A DNA stretch of 64,000 nt from an uncultured Robinsoniella sp. (GTDB lineage Bacteria; Bacillota; Clostridia; Lachnospirales; Lachnospiraceae), in assembly GCA_900540475.1 (NCBI GenBank), contig UQGG01000003.1, forward strand, positions 124,001 through 188,000, in the 5' to 3' direction. The notes beneath the pieces were generated by a model. That model did no database searches and was not told the origin of the DNA. It worked only from the letters and a program-made list of their open reading frames with translations. Below are positions 1 to 8,696 of this stretch, one piece after another. The stretch's first letter is position 1. Every line of letters begins with the position of its first letter. The position numbers were made by a program, and so were the translations under genes.

Positions 1-1
1 C

Positions 2-823
2 ACAGTGGTGATTGAGACGGAAAATGGTGCTAAGTCCATGGGAAAGCCGGTTGGAACTTATATCACACTGGAAGCCCCCAACATGTCTGTACCAGATGAG
101 GATTATCACCGGGAGATCAGTAAAGAACTCGCCAAACATTTAAAAGAGCTTATGGGGGAAGAGGAAAAATCGGTCCTGATTGTCGGCCTTGGCAACCGGG
201 AAGTAACCCCTGATGCGATTGGTCCCAATGTTGTAAACAATGTAAAAATCACCCGCCATGTAATCAAAGAATACGGAAAAGCGTCCATGGATATGGATAA
301 AGCAAACCAGGTCAGCGGACTTGTTCCGGGCGTTATGGCACAGACCGGTATGGAGACACTGGAAATCATTCGTGGTGTTGTAGATGAAACGAAACCGGAT
401 CTCGCCATTGTAGTTGATGCCCTGGCAGCCAGAAGCACCAAAAGGCTCAGCAGGACAATCCAGTTAACGAATACAGGAATCAATCCAGGTTCCGGTGTTG
501 GAAACCACCGCAGCGGCATTAACGAAGATTCCCTGGGCATTCCGGTAATCGCAATCGGTGTACCTACCGTTGTGGATGCGGCTACAATTGTAAACGACAC
601 TATGGAAAACCTGGTCGCAACCATGGATGCCACTCCTCAGATGCAGGATTTGGGCGGTGTACTTGGAACTATGAATCAGATGGAGAAGCACCAGATGATC
701 AGCGAACTGATTTCCCCACATCTGAATACGATGTTTGTAACGCCCAAGGATATTGACGAAACAGTAAAACGAATCGGATATACCATATCAGAAGCATTAA
801 ATATTGCATTGCAGTTGGCATAA
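2..823 (+). CDS. gpr: Germination protease GPR, 5' end outside window
   Basis: GPR (peptidase family A25) cleaves the small acid-soluble proteins that protect spore DNA, when the spore germinates. The visible part covers about 273 residues of a protein usually 320-370 long, so the true start and propeptide lie before base 1; the GTG at base 5 is only an internal valine codon. Recognisable family blocks are 'SVLIVGLGNREVTPDAIGP' and the glycine-rich 'NPGSGVGNHRSGINEDSLG', followed by 'IGVPTVVDAATI'. It is followed after 43 bases by spoIIP, the usual order in spore formers. Identity is very likely from the motifs and the neighbour. Confidence 0.95.
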   Translation, partial: TVVIETENGAKSMGKPVGTYITLEAPNMSVPDEDYHREISKELAKHLKELMGEEEKSVLIVGLGNREVTPDAIGPNVVNNVKITRHVIKEYGKASMDMDKANQVSGLVPGVMAQTGMETLEIIRGVVDETKPDLAIVVDALAARSTKRLSRTIQLTNTGINPGSGVGNHRSGINEDSLGIPVIAIGVPTVVDAATIVNDTMENLVATMDATPQMQDLGGVLGTMNQMEKHQMISELISPHLNTMFVTPKDIDETVKRIGYTISEALNIALQLA

Positions 824-846
824 ATGAAAGTTTCATCTCATATATT
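818..846 (+). promoter_or_regulatory. Candidate sigma-E promoter for spoIIP
   Basis: GCATAAA and CATATATT are separated by 14 bases. This is close to the sigma-E consensus (KMATATA, 14-15 bases, CATACA-T) with one mismatch in the -35. Its -35 overlaps the gpr stop codon. spoIIP is a sigma-E gene in Bacillus subtilis, so the match makes biological sense, but short AT-rich motifs can arise by chance. Confidence 0.5.
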
Positions 847-866
847 AAAGAATATGGGGTGAGAAT

Positions 867-2168
867 ATGAAGCATACAGAGAAATGGATACGAATCATAT
901 TGTGGCTGCTGTTTTTTGTTTTGGGGGGTTACATTATATATAGAGGAATCGGGATTGCATCGGAAAACGGATGGTTTGAGAAATCATCTGTGGTTTCCAG
1001 TATCTACAAAGGGATTGAGGAAATGTCTGTGGGCACTTTTATGCCCGGGCTTTCTTACTCAGCAAATCAGACAAGCAATGGGGAGCATTGGTTGTCTGAT
1101 TTGTTTAGTGAAAGCTTTCCCTTGTATGAGTATGTGAACATGCAGGAAGGATACGAACAGAATATAGAAAGTAAAAGTGAATATGAAATGATTCTGGCGG
1201 CGGAAGCAGCGGCGGAAGACAATATGGTACCAAGGCCAAAAGAAGAGATGCCGCAGGATACCGGCGAAACGATTGCTGCTCCGGAATCGGAGGTGGCAAG
1301 TGCACAGGAGGAGACGCAAGGCCAGACAGGAGATGCTGCTCAGGACAGTTCCGACAGCGTTGCAGCAGATGCCGGCGTGATTAAGCGGTCGCCGGTTGTG
1401 GAATTCCCCATGGATAAACTGCTGGATTATGATTACGTCCTGAATAACTTCTATGCAATCGATATGACGACTACCATTGACAGAGAGCATCTGGATGTAA
1501 ATAACCTGATGAATGAGAAGATGACTTTGGAACAGGACAATTCCAAGCCTCAGATTTTAATCTATCATACCCATTCCCAGGAGGCGTTTGTTGACAGTGT
1601 ACCGGGGGATGTGAGTACTACAATTGTAGGTATCGGAGAGTATCTGTCCAATATCCTGCGGAATAAATATGGTTACAATGTAATTCATAATACCGGTGTC
1701 TATGATCTGATTGATGGGGAACTGGACCGGAATAAAGCATATGATCTGGCTTTTGAGGAAGTATCACAGGTATTGGCGGATAATCCCTCTATAGAAGTGG
1801 TCATTGATTTACATAGAGATGGTGTGGATGGGAAGAAAATGGTAACAGAGATCGATGGAAAGCCTACCGCCCAGATTATGTTTATCAACGGACTTAGCAG
1901 AACAACCCAGAATGGAGATATAACCTATCTGCCCAATCCTTATATTCCGGATAATCTGGCATTTGCATTTCAGATGAAGTTAAAGGCAATGGAATATTAT
2001 CCTGACTTTACGAGAAATAATTATCTGATGGCATATCGGTTTAACATGCATCTGCGTCCCAAGACCCTGCTTGTGGAATCCGGGACCCAGTTAAGCACGG
2101 TAGAGGAAGAGCGCAATGCCATGCTGCCCCTGGCAGATATTTTGCATCAGGTACTCAGTGGGGAGTAG
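867..2168 (+). CDS. spoIIP: Stage II sporulation protein P (SpoIIP)
   Basis: SpoIIP is the amidase/endopeptidase of the SpoIIDMP complex that thins septal peptidoglycan and drives engulfment of the forespore. The 433-residue protein has one N-terminal membrane segment (about residues 9-28), then a long acidic, alanine-rich low-complexity linker (about 110-170) and the catalytic domain from about 190 to the end. The conserved 'ILIYHTHSQEAF' and 'VVIDLHRDGVDG' blocks carry the histidines and acidic residues expected for zinc binding. Start ATG follows a GGGGTGAG ribosome site. Its place between gpr and lepA is the common clostridial and bacillar order. The linker is longer than I would expect, but the catalytic domain looks complete. 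Confidence 0.95.
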   Translation: MKHTEKWIRIILWLLFFVLGGYIIYRGIGIASENGWFEKSSVVSSIYKGIEEMSVGTFMPGLSYSANQTSNGEHWLSDLFSESFPLYEYVNMQEGYEQNIESKSEYEMILAAEAAAEDNMVPRPKEEMPQDTGETIAAPESEVASAQEETQGQTGDAAQDSSDSVAADAGVIKRSPVVEFPMDKLLDYDYVLNNFYAIDMTTTIDREHLDVNNLMNEKMTLEQDNSKPQILIYHTHSQEAFVDSVPGDVSTTIVGIGEYLSNILRNKYGYNVIHNTGVYDLIDGELDRNKAYDLAFEEVSQVLADNPSIEVVIDLHRDGVDGKKMVTEIDGKPTAQIMFINGLSRTTQNGDITYLPNPYIPDNLAFAFQMKLKAMEYYPDFTRNNYLMAYRFNMHLRPKTLLVESGTQLSTVEEERNAMLPLADILHQVLSGE

Positions 2169-2205
2169 ACAAGAGGGGAATAAATGTGATACACTGTCTT
2201 GGAAA

Positions 2206-2330
2206 GTCAAATAATCGGCCCTAAGCGGCGGAGTATTTGACCCTTGCGGCAGTCGCCGGATGGACATACGGGCATGTCCGCCAGGCTCGCTGCCCGGGGA
2301 AATAAAGTCGACGGATAGCGATTCGACCCA
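2206..2330 (+). promoter_or_regulatory. GC-rich structured leader before lepA
   Basis: The 178 bases between spoIIP and lepA are richer in G+C than the surroundings and full of inverted repeats: GTCAAATA (2206-2213) with TATTTGAC (2234-2241), CGGC/GCCG around 2247-2258, GGACAT/ATGTCC around 2262-2280, and GTCGA/TCGAC around 2308-2328. This could be a folded 5' leader or a dispersed palindromic element. I do not recognise a known riboswitch class. Confidence 0.45.
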
Positions 2331-2346
2331 CTGAGGAGGAACAGAC

Positions 2347-4161
2347 GTGGCAGAGATAGATCAGAGCAAAATAAGGAATTTTTGTATTATCGCTCATATT
2401 GACCATGGTAAATCAACATTGGCAGACCGTATTATAGAGAAAACGGGACTGTTAACCAGCCGTGAAATGCAGGCTCAGGTATTAGATAATATGGATTTAG
2501 AAAGAGAACGAGGCATTACGATTAAAGCACAGGCTGTAAGAACCATCTATAAGGCGAAAGACGGGGAAGAGTACGTTTTCAACCTGATTGATACGCCAGG
2601 GCATGTGGATTTTAACTATGAGGTTTCCAGAAGTCTGGCAGCCTGTGACGGGGCGCTCTTAGTAGTAGATGCTGCACAGGGAATAGAGGCACAGACTCTT
2701 GCAAATGTATATCTGGCAATGGATCACGATCTGGATGTCATGCCGGTTATCAACAAAATTGATCTCCCAAGTGCCGATCCGGAACGTGTAATTAATGAAA
2801 TTGAAGACGTAATCGGAATAGAAGCCCAGGATGCACCCCGCATATCAGCCAAGACAGGACTGAATGTAGATGAAGTTCTGGAGCAGATCGTAAATAAAAT
2901 ACCGGCGCCTGCAGGCGATCCGGGAGCACCTTTACAGGCATTGATATTTGACTCTATCTATGATTCTTACAAAGGGGTTATCGTATTTTGCAGAATCAAG
3001 GAAGGTTCGGTAAAACGCGGCACCCAGATGCTTATGATGGCTACAAAGGCAACTGCGGAAGTAGTTGAGGTAGGTTATTTTGGTGCTGGACAATTTATTC
3101 CATGTGAAGAATTAAGCGCCGGAATGGTTGGCTATATCACAGCCAGTTTGAAAAATGTTAAAGACACACGGGTGGGAGATACCATCACAAACGCCCAGAA
3201 TCCCTGCAAAGCACCGCTTCCGGGTTATAAAAAAGTAAATCCTATGGTATATTGCGGCATGTATCCCGCAGATGGTGCCAAGTATCCGGATTTACGGGAT
3301 GCTTTAGAAAAATTACAGTTAAATGACGCTTCCCTGCAGTTTGAAGCGGAGACATCCATTGCTCTTGGTTTTGGATTCCGCTGTGGATTCTTGGGATTAT
3401 TACACCTGGAAATCATTCAGGAACGTTTAGAGCGTGAATATAACCTGGATCTGGTAACAACGGCGCCGGGTGTTATCTATAAGGTATATAAGACAAATGG
3501 CGATGTGATTGAACTCACCAACCCGTCTAACCTGCCCGATCCTTCCGAAATCGAATATATGGAAGAACCGGTAGTAAGTGCTGAGATTATGGTAACAACG
3601 GAATTCATAGGTTCGATTATGGAACTGTGCCAGGAACGCCGGGGTGTTTACTTAGGGATGGAATATATGGAAGAGACCAGAGCATTGTTAAAATATGAAC
3701 TGCCCTTAAATGAAATCATCTATGACTTTTTCGACGCACTGAAGTCCCGTTCCAGAGGCTATGCTTCATTTGACTATGAAATGAAGGGCTATGAACGTTC
3801 GGAACTGGTAAAACTGGACATCCTGGTAAACCGGGAAGAAGTAGATGCACTGTCCTTTATCGTACATGCGGCTACCGCTTACGAAAGAGGGCGTAAAATG
3901 TGCGAGAAGCTGAAAGAAGAGATTCCAAGGCAGCTGTTTGAGATACCGATTCAGGCAGCAATCGGAAGTAAAATCATTGCCCGTGAAACAGTAAAGGCAA
4001 TGCGTAAAGACGTCCTTGCAAAATGTTACGGCGGTGATATCAGCCGTAAGAGAAAACTTCTTGAGAAACAGAAGGAAGGTAAGAAGCGTATGAGACAGAT
4101 TGGTAATGTGGAAATTCCTCAGAAAGCTTTTATGAGCGTGCTGAAGCTGGACGATAAGTAA
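2347..4161 (+). CDS. lepA: Elongation factor 4 (LepA)
   Basis: LepA is a translational GTPase that acts on the ribosome (back-translocation or initiation-related roles are reported). At 604 residues it has the normal family length. Seen motifs: G1 'AHIDHGKST', G3 'DTPGHVDF', G4 'NKID', then EF-G-like domains II, III and V and the lysine-rich LepA-specific C-terminal domain with 'GGDISRKRKLLEKQKEGKK'. It starts with GTG, eight bases after a GAGGAGG ribosome site, which fixes the start. In many Firmicutes lepA is followed directly by hemW; here about 4.5 kb of envelope genes lie between them. Confidence 0.98.
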   Translation: MAEIDQSKIRNFCIIAHIDHGKSTLADRIIEKTGLLTSREMQAQVLDNMDLERERGITIKAQAVRTIYKAKDGEEYVFNLIDTPGHVDFNYEVSRSLAACDGALLVVDAAQGIEAQTLANVYLAMDHDLDVMPVINKIDLPSADPERVINEIEDVIGIEAQDAPRISAKTGLNVDEVLEQIVNKIPAPAGDPGAPLQALIFDSIYDSYKGVIVFCRIKEGSVKRGTQMLMMATKATAEVVEVGYFGAGQFIPCEELSAGMVGYITASLKNVKDTRVGDTITNAQNPCKAPLPGYKKVNPMVYCGMYPADGAKYPDLRDALEKLQLNDASLQFEAETSIALGFGFRCGFLGLLHLEIIQERLEREYNLDLVTTAPGVIYKVYKTNGDVIELTNPSNLPDPSEIEYMEEPVVSAEIMVTTEFIGSIMELCQERRGVYLGMEYMEETRALLKYELPLNEIIYDFFDALKSRSRGYASFDYEMKGYERSELVKLDILVNREEVDALSFIVHAATAYERGRKMCEKLKEEIPRQLFEIPIQAAIGSKIIARETVKAMRKDVLAKCYGGDISRKRKLLEKQKEGKKRMRQIGNVEIPQKAFMSVLKLDDK

Positions 4162-4178
4162 AATTTAGAACATGAAAT

Positions 4179-4215
4179 AAAAAAAGGATTCCAACTCTCA
4201 GGAATCCTTTTTTTT
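4179..4215. terminator. Bidirectional terminator after lepA
   Basis: AAAAAAGGATTCC and GGAATCCTTTTTT form a strong stem with an 8-base loop and a T-run on both strands. It ends lepA on the plus strand and overlaps the last codons of the small minus-strand gene at 4198-4377. Confidence 0.9.
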
Positions 4216-4377
4216 GTGATGTTTTACACACTCCGTCAGTAAATACTCTATTTGCCCGTTAATAGAGCGGAAGTCATCTTCCGCCCATTGGGCCAGGTCA
4301 TTCCAGAGGCTGGCAGACAGCCTTAACGGAACCTGTTTTTTACTTTTGTCTTTTGGTTTATTTTCCAATGCTGCCAT
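4198..4377 (-). CDS. Small Arc-like ribbon-helix-helix protein
   Basis: A 59-residue frame, translated by eye from the minus strand. It starts MAALENKPKDKSKK, continues with 'QVPLRLSASLWNDLAQWAED' and ends 'ECVKHHKKKDS'. A basic tail, a short beta strand (QVPLRL) and two helices with 'SINGQIEYLL' are typical of Arc/MetJ-type DNA-binding proteins. A GGGGAGG ribosome site abuts the ATG. It lies 37 bases after the SPFH gene on the same strand, so the two are probably one transcript, and it may regulate that gene. Its stop codon falls inside the lepA terminator stem. The target is unknown. Confidence 0.75.
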   Translation of the reverse strand: MAALENKPKDKSKKQVPLRLSASLWNDLAQWAEDDFRSINGQIEYLLTECVKHHKKKDS

Positions 4378-4414
4378 CCTCCCCTTTTAAATTATAGAAT
4401 TAATGGTGTTTGCG

Positions 4415-5395
4415 TTAATAAAGTGAGCCGCTGTTTACGATGGGCTGGGCATCTTTGTTGCCGCAGAGTACAACCAGAAGATTGCTAACCATGGCTGCTT
4501 TTCTTTCTTCATCTAATTCCACAATCTCATTTTCACTCAATTTCTGTAAAGCCATTTCCACCATGCTGACAGCGCCTTCCACAATTTTTTGACGGGCATC
4601 GATAATAGCGGCTGCCTGCTGTCTCTGAAGCATTGCAGAAGCAATTTCAGGAGCATAGGAGAGATGGGTAATACGAACTTCCATAATGTTAATACCGGCA
4701 TCTGCTACTTTTTCCTGTAATTCACCTTTCATAATATCAGCAACTTCCTGGCTGCTGCCCCGAAGTGATCTCTCATCCCCGCCTTCACTGGTATCATAAG
4801 GATATCTTCTGGCTGCATTTCGGGTGATGGCATCACACTGGATAGAAAGGTATTTTTTGTAGTTATCTACATTTAATACGGCCTTTGTTGCATTTTCTAC
4901 TTTCCAGATCACTACAGTTCCTATTTCGATGGGATTGCCGAGTTCGTCATTTACCTTTTGCTTTTCATTATTTAAGGTCAATGTCTTAAGTGATACTTTT
5001 TTGCTTCCGTCTCCTCCGATATTAACGTTTCCACCGTTTCCGGCTGAAGCAGTTACATATCTTTTGACCGTGGGGTTAATTGCAGTGCAAAATGGGTTTA
5101 CCCAGAAATACCCATCATTTTTTAAGGTTCCGTAGTAATTACCAAAAAGTGTAAGAACCAGAGCTTCATTCGGGTTAATAACTTTCAAGCCGCCGAAGCC
5201 AATACATGCAACAGTGAAAATAATAATTGACAATGTAACCACAAATCCTGTTAAAGCACCTTCAAAAACGGATACACCTACAATAAATAGGGCAACACTT
5301 CCTAAAAGACCGATAATGCACAGAAATAACATCCCCATGCCGTTTGCCGCTTTTAAGTCTTTTTCTTCTGTTATCTTCTGTTTGTTGATCTCCAT
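4415..5395 (-). CDS. SPFH/Band 7 domain membrane protein
   Basis: A 326-residue protein of the SPFH (stomatin/prohibitin/flotillin) superfamily, which forms membrane-bound scaffolds. Two hydrophobic segments (about residues 22-45 and 49-72) precede the SPFH domain (about 75-270), seen in 'INPNEALVLTLFGNYYGTLK', 'GTVVIWKVENATKAV' and 'EVRITHLSYAPEIASAMLQR', then a short helical tail. The ribosome site GGAGG with ATG at 5395 is clear and a sigma-A promoter lies 50 bases upstream. The partner gene downstream is a small ribbon-helix-helix protein. The family is known for microdomain organisation and membrane-stress protection, but the role here is not shown by the sequence. Confidence 0.88.
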   Translation of the reverse strand: MEINKQKITEEKDLKAANGMGMLFLCIIGLLGSVALFIVGVSVFEGALTGFVVTLSIIIFTVACIGFGGLKVINPNEALVLTLFGNYYGTLKNDGYFWVNPFCTAINPTVKRYVTASAGNGGNVNIGGDGSKKVSLKTLTLNNEKQKVNDELGNPIEIGTVVIWKVENATKAVLNVDNYKKYLSIQCDAITRNAARRYPYDTSEGGDERSLRGSSQEVADIMKGELQEKVADAGINIMEVRITHLSYAPEIASAMLQRQQAAAIIDARQKIVEGAVSMVEMALQKLSENEIVELDEERKAAMVSNLLVVLCGNKDAQPIVNSGSLY

Positions 5396-5444
5396 AATCC
5401 CATCCTCCTTCAGATGATTAAAATGATATTAATTTGATATCACT

Positions 5445-5473
5445 ATGATAACTCTAAATAGTTTGAAAGTCAA
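5445..5473 (-). promoter_or_regulatory. Sigma-A promoter of the SPFH gene
   Basis: Read on the minus strand: TTGACT, 17 bases, TATCAT, with the -10 about 50 bases before the ATG. Spacing is ideal. Confidence 0.7.
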
Positions 5474-5552
5474 GACATTTTAAATGAGTTTTAGAAATAT
5501 TGTCTTATATTTTATGCATTGTTATACTTCCCTGATATGAGGCTGTATTCCG

Positions 5553-5581
5553 TTGTAAAATAAAGGGAAAAATGTTATACT
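5553..5581 (+). promoter_or_regulatory. Sigma-A promoter of the CotH gene
   Basis: TTGTAA, 17 bases, TATACT, located 80 bases before the ATG at 5661. It is divergent from the SPFH promoter. Confidence 0.65.
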
Positions 5582-5660
5582 CCAAACAGAAATAAAGCTA
5601 AAGAAATGCAGGGGAAAAGGGGTAAGCAAGGAGAAAAAATAATGTGAGAGGAGAAAAAAG

Positions 5661-8600
5661 ATGGGAGAGAGAAGGTATTTAGAGAGAAGGTTTTTAGAGA
5701 GAAGGTTTTTTAAGAAAAGGGGTTTAGAAAGAACGTATTCATCCAGGGAGCATTTACTGGAGAAGTTAACTGCAGCCGTTTCTGTTTACATGATTTTTGC
5801 ATTGGGGATTTTCCTGCTGGGGATGATGGTGATGCCATTGACAGCAAATGCCAAGGGCTCTAAGACATATGCGGAATTTACAACGGAATATGCGAAGCCC
5901 GGAATGCCGCTGGAGGTGAAACTGCAGGGGGATTCTGTATCAGGTGAGCTCCTGTATAAGTGGTCTGTGAATGGCAATGCAATCGATAATGACACAAACA
6001 CCTACATACCGTCAGAAGAAGATCTGGAATCTTTTATTGAAGTGACGGTTTATACGGATGACGGAAAAAATAGTTATTCCTGTAATTTATATTGCAGCCA
6101 GCTTCCGGTTATGTACATAACCACAGAGGCGGAGATTCAGAACAAAGAGGATTATGTTGCAGGCACGCTGACCACGAAGCGGAATGAAGAATATATGAAT
6201 CAGGATGCAACTGTTTATAATGGAGATATTGAAATAAGGTACCGTGGCAACAGTACCATGGGATATGACAAAAAGCCATACAAAATTAAACTGGATAAAA
6301 AGACAGATATGTTTGGATTTGGAAAGAACAAACACTGGGTTCTCCTGGCTAACCATCTGGACGGTGCCCTGATGCGTAATAAGCTGGCATATGAATTGTC
6401 GGGATTCCTGGGTATGCCTTATATGCAGTCGACAGACGTGGTATTGATCATGAACGGCAGATATGACGGGATCTATCAGTTCTGTGAGCAGATCAGGGTG
6501 GATTATAAGTCGGAAGGTAACCGTGTGGATATTTATGATTGGGAGAAAGCATCCGAGGATTTTGCCGGTGCAATTGCAAAGGCAGAAGGATTTGACAAAA
6601 CGGCTAAAGCAGATTTGGAAAATACAATGCTTGTGGATATGACTTGGGCATCTACTCATAAGGTTTTTTTCAATGGTGTTACTTATGATCTGGATAATGA
6701 AAAATATGATATTAAAATTCCGGAGCTGACAGGAGGATTTTTAATCGAAATGGATTCATATTTTGATGAGGTATCCAAATTTAAAACAAGGCTTCAGCAG
6801 CCATTAATGTTTAAAAGTCCTGAATTTGTGAATACAAATGAAAATTTGATGCGATACACCAGTGATTATATGGATGCTTTTGAAAATGCAATTCAGTCCT
6901 ATGATTTTTCAGATACCTGGAACAAGAACAAAGTAAGTTACGCCCAGTTATTCGATATGGATTCTCTTGTAAAGTTCTGGCTGGTAAATGAACTATTTAT
7001 GAACGAAGATGCCATGAAGAAAAGTACCTATATGTATAAGGATTTAGATGGTCTTTTTTACATGGGACCGATCTGGGACATGGACTGGTCTTCGGCGTCA
7101 GATGTCAGCGCTACCAATTTTCCTAAAGAATGGCAGACCTTTCATTTTAATATAGAGGGGCAGAAAAACCAGTGGTATAAATATATAACCAAGGATCCTT
7201 ACTTTGCCATAAAAGCAAGAGAACTGTATCTGGAACTCCGAGAAACTTATCTACAGGATCTCATTAATACGAATGGCATCATAGATGCAAACAGCAGTTA
7301 TTTAAGCCGTGCAGCCCAGGCAAATACAGAGAGATGGAATGGCAGTGGAGGTTTTCCACGGGATGGATTTGACTATCAGGTTGATAAACTGAAAACATTT
7401 CTCACAACAAGAATCTCCTGGCTGGATGAGCAGTTCGCTAGTGTAGAATCACTGATGGCTTCCTGGAATACAGATCGATTTATTAACAGCATAACGGGAG
7501 AATTAGATATTTCACAAAATAACAACAACACAGCGTCTGTTACCGTGCCAAAGGAGATTACAGAATTGTCATTGACTGTAAATGGTATATATGCAGGCGG
7601 CGGGAAAGTGAAAGACGGCAAGATAACGGTCAGCTTTGATGACACTTTCGTGAAGCTTGGCGACAACGCTGAGAATATTGTTGTCTATTGTGGAAAAGAT
7701 ATGAATAATCAGACATACTATCAATATCAGTCTTTTACAAAAGAAGCAGAGCCTGTAATTACCAGTTATCAGATCTCAGTAACAGCATCAGAAGGTGGCA
7801 GAGCTTATATCCAATCTGAAGAAGGGGAACTGACTGGAATGGAAGTACAGGAAGGCAGTGAAGTCACGGTAATGGCAGCTGCAGATGAGGGATATGATTT
7901 TAATGGCTGGTATGAAGATACGGTAAGTGAAGAACAAAAAGTATCCTCAGAGGCGGCTTATCATTTTACAGCATCGGCAGACAGAAAATTATTGGCTGAG
8001 TTCCGGAAGATGGAGGAGCAGCCAAAGCCCGATCCGGATCCCAATCCACAGCCGAAGCCTGATCCAGAGCCGGAGCCAAAACCGGAGCAAAAGCCGGAAC
8101 CCAAACCAGAGCCAAAGCCGGAGCAAAAGCCAGAACCGGCAGTATCAAAACCCGCCCGGTTAAAAGGTACTTCCATTCAGGCATCCAGCCTGAAGCTGAC
8201 TTGGAAAAAGGCTTCAAATGCTGTTTCTTATAAGGTTTATCGTTCAGAAAAGAAAAATGGAACTTATAAATTGCTGGCTGAGACGAAGAAGACCAGTTAC
8301 AAAGATACAAAAGTAGTTCCGAAAAAAGCCTACTATTATAAAGTGCAGGCTGTTAATAAAAGCTCTGGAAAATATTCCACAGTTACAAAACTAAAAACAA
8401 AACCTCTTTCCGCACCCAGGATGAACCTGGAATCAACAAAAAAGAAACAGGTCAAAATATCCTGGAAGAAGGTTGCCGGAGCAAAAAAATATGTGGTTTA
8501 CCGTGCAGATAAAGAAAAAGGCAAATATAAAAAGGTTGCAGTAACCACAAAAATAAGCTATAAAGATAGAAAGAGAATAAAATCAGGTAAAACGTATTAT

Positions 8601-8675
8601 TACAAAGTCCGCGCTTATCATTCGAAAACAAGCGATGGAAGTATATCAAAAGTAAAATCAGTAAAAGTAAAATAA
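5661..8675 (+). CDS. Secreted CotH-kinase protein with repeat and FN3 domains
   Basis: A 1004-residue extracellular protein. An arginine-rich start is followed by one membrane segment or long signal peptide (about 36-60), an Ig-like region (about 70-145) and a CotH protein-kinase-like domain (about 150-620) with 'RGNSTMGYDKKPYKIKL', 'DGIYQFCEQIR' and 'MGPIWDMDWSSA', the last resembling the CotH metal-binding loop. After that come a beta-rich region, a bacterial InlB-type repeat (about 710-780), a Pro-Glu-Pro-Lys linker (about 787-830) and two fibronectin type III domains to the end. CotH kinases phosphorylate spore-coat proteins in Bacillus; the secreted forms in anaerobes have an unclear job, possibly at the cell surface or cellulosome-like assemblies. 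The start is supported by GAGAGGAG. Confidence 0.88.
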   Translation: MGERRYLERRFLERRFFKKRGLERTYSSREHLLEKLTAAVSVYMIFALGIFLLGMMVMPLTANAKGSKTYAEFTTEYAKPGMPLEVKLQGDSVSGELLYKWSVNGNAIDNDTNTYIPSEEDLESFIEVTVYTDDGKNSYSCNLYCSQLPVMYITTEAEIQNKEDYVAGTLTTKRNEEYMNQDATVYNGDIEIRYRGNSTMGYDKKPYKIKLDKKTDMFGFGKNKHWVLLANHLDGALMRNKLAYELSGFLGMPYMQSTDVVLIMNGRYDGIYQFCEQIRVDYKSEGNRVDIYDWEKASEDFAGAIAKAEGFDKTAKADLENTMLVDMTWASTHKVFFNGVTYDLDNEKYDIKIPELTGGFLIEMDSYFDEVSKFKTRLQQPLMFKSPEFVNTNENLMRYTSDYMDAFENAIQSYDFSDTWNKNKVSYAQLFDMDSLVKFWLVNELFMNEDAMKKSTYMYKDLDGLFYMGPIWDMDWSSASDVSATNFPKEWQTFHFNIEGQKNQWYKYITKDPYFAIKARELYLELRETYLQDLINTNGIIDANSSYLSRAAQANTERWNGSGGFPRDGFDYQVDKLKTFLTTRISWLDEQFASVESLMASWNTDRFINSITGELDISQNNNNTASVTVPKEITELSLTVNGIYAGGGKVKDGKITVSFDDTFVKLGDNAENIVVYCGKDMNNQTYYQYQSFTKEAEPVITSYQISVTASEGGRAYIQSEEGELTGMEVQEGSEVTVMAAADEGYDFNGWYEDTVSEEQKVSSEAAYHFTASADRKLLAEFRKMEEQPKPDPDPNPQPKPDPEPEPKPEQKPEPKPEPKPEQKPEPAVSKPARLKGTSIQASSLKLTWKKASNAVSYKVYRSEKKNGTYKLLAETKKTSYKDTKVVPKKAYYYKVQAVNKSSGKYSTVTKLKTKPLSAPRMNLESTKKKQVKISWKKVAGAKKYVVYRADKEKGKYKKVAVTTKISYKDRKRIKSGKTYYYKVRAYHSKTSDGSISKVKSVKVK
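5667..5711 (+). repeat. Three tandem 15-bp units in the CotH start
   Basis: Three consecutive 15-base units beginning GAGAGAAGG (5667-5681, 5682-5696, 5697-5711) encode repeated E-R-R-Y/F-L/F at residues 3-17. The period is a multiple of three, so copy-number changes would keep the frame while altering the number of arginines before the signal sequence. Confidence 0.85.
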
Positions 8676-8696
8676 AGACCCCAGAGGATTATTAAA

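Noticed and set aside
8030..8150. Repeated Pro-Glu-Pro-Lys coding units that look like a short tandem repeat or CRISPR-like array
   Set aside because: It is a protein linker in the CotH protein; there are no conserved repeat-spacer units and no cas genes.
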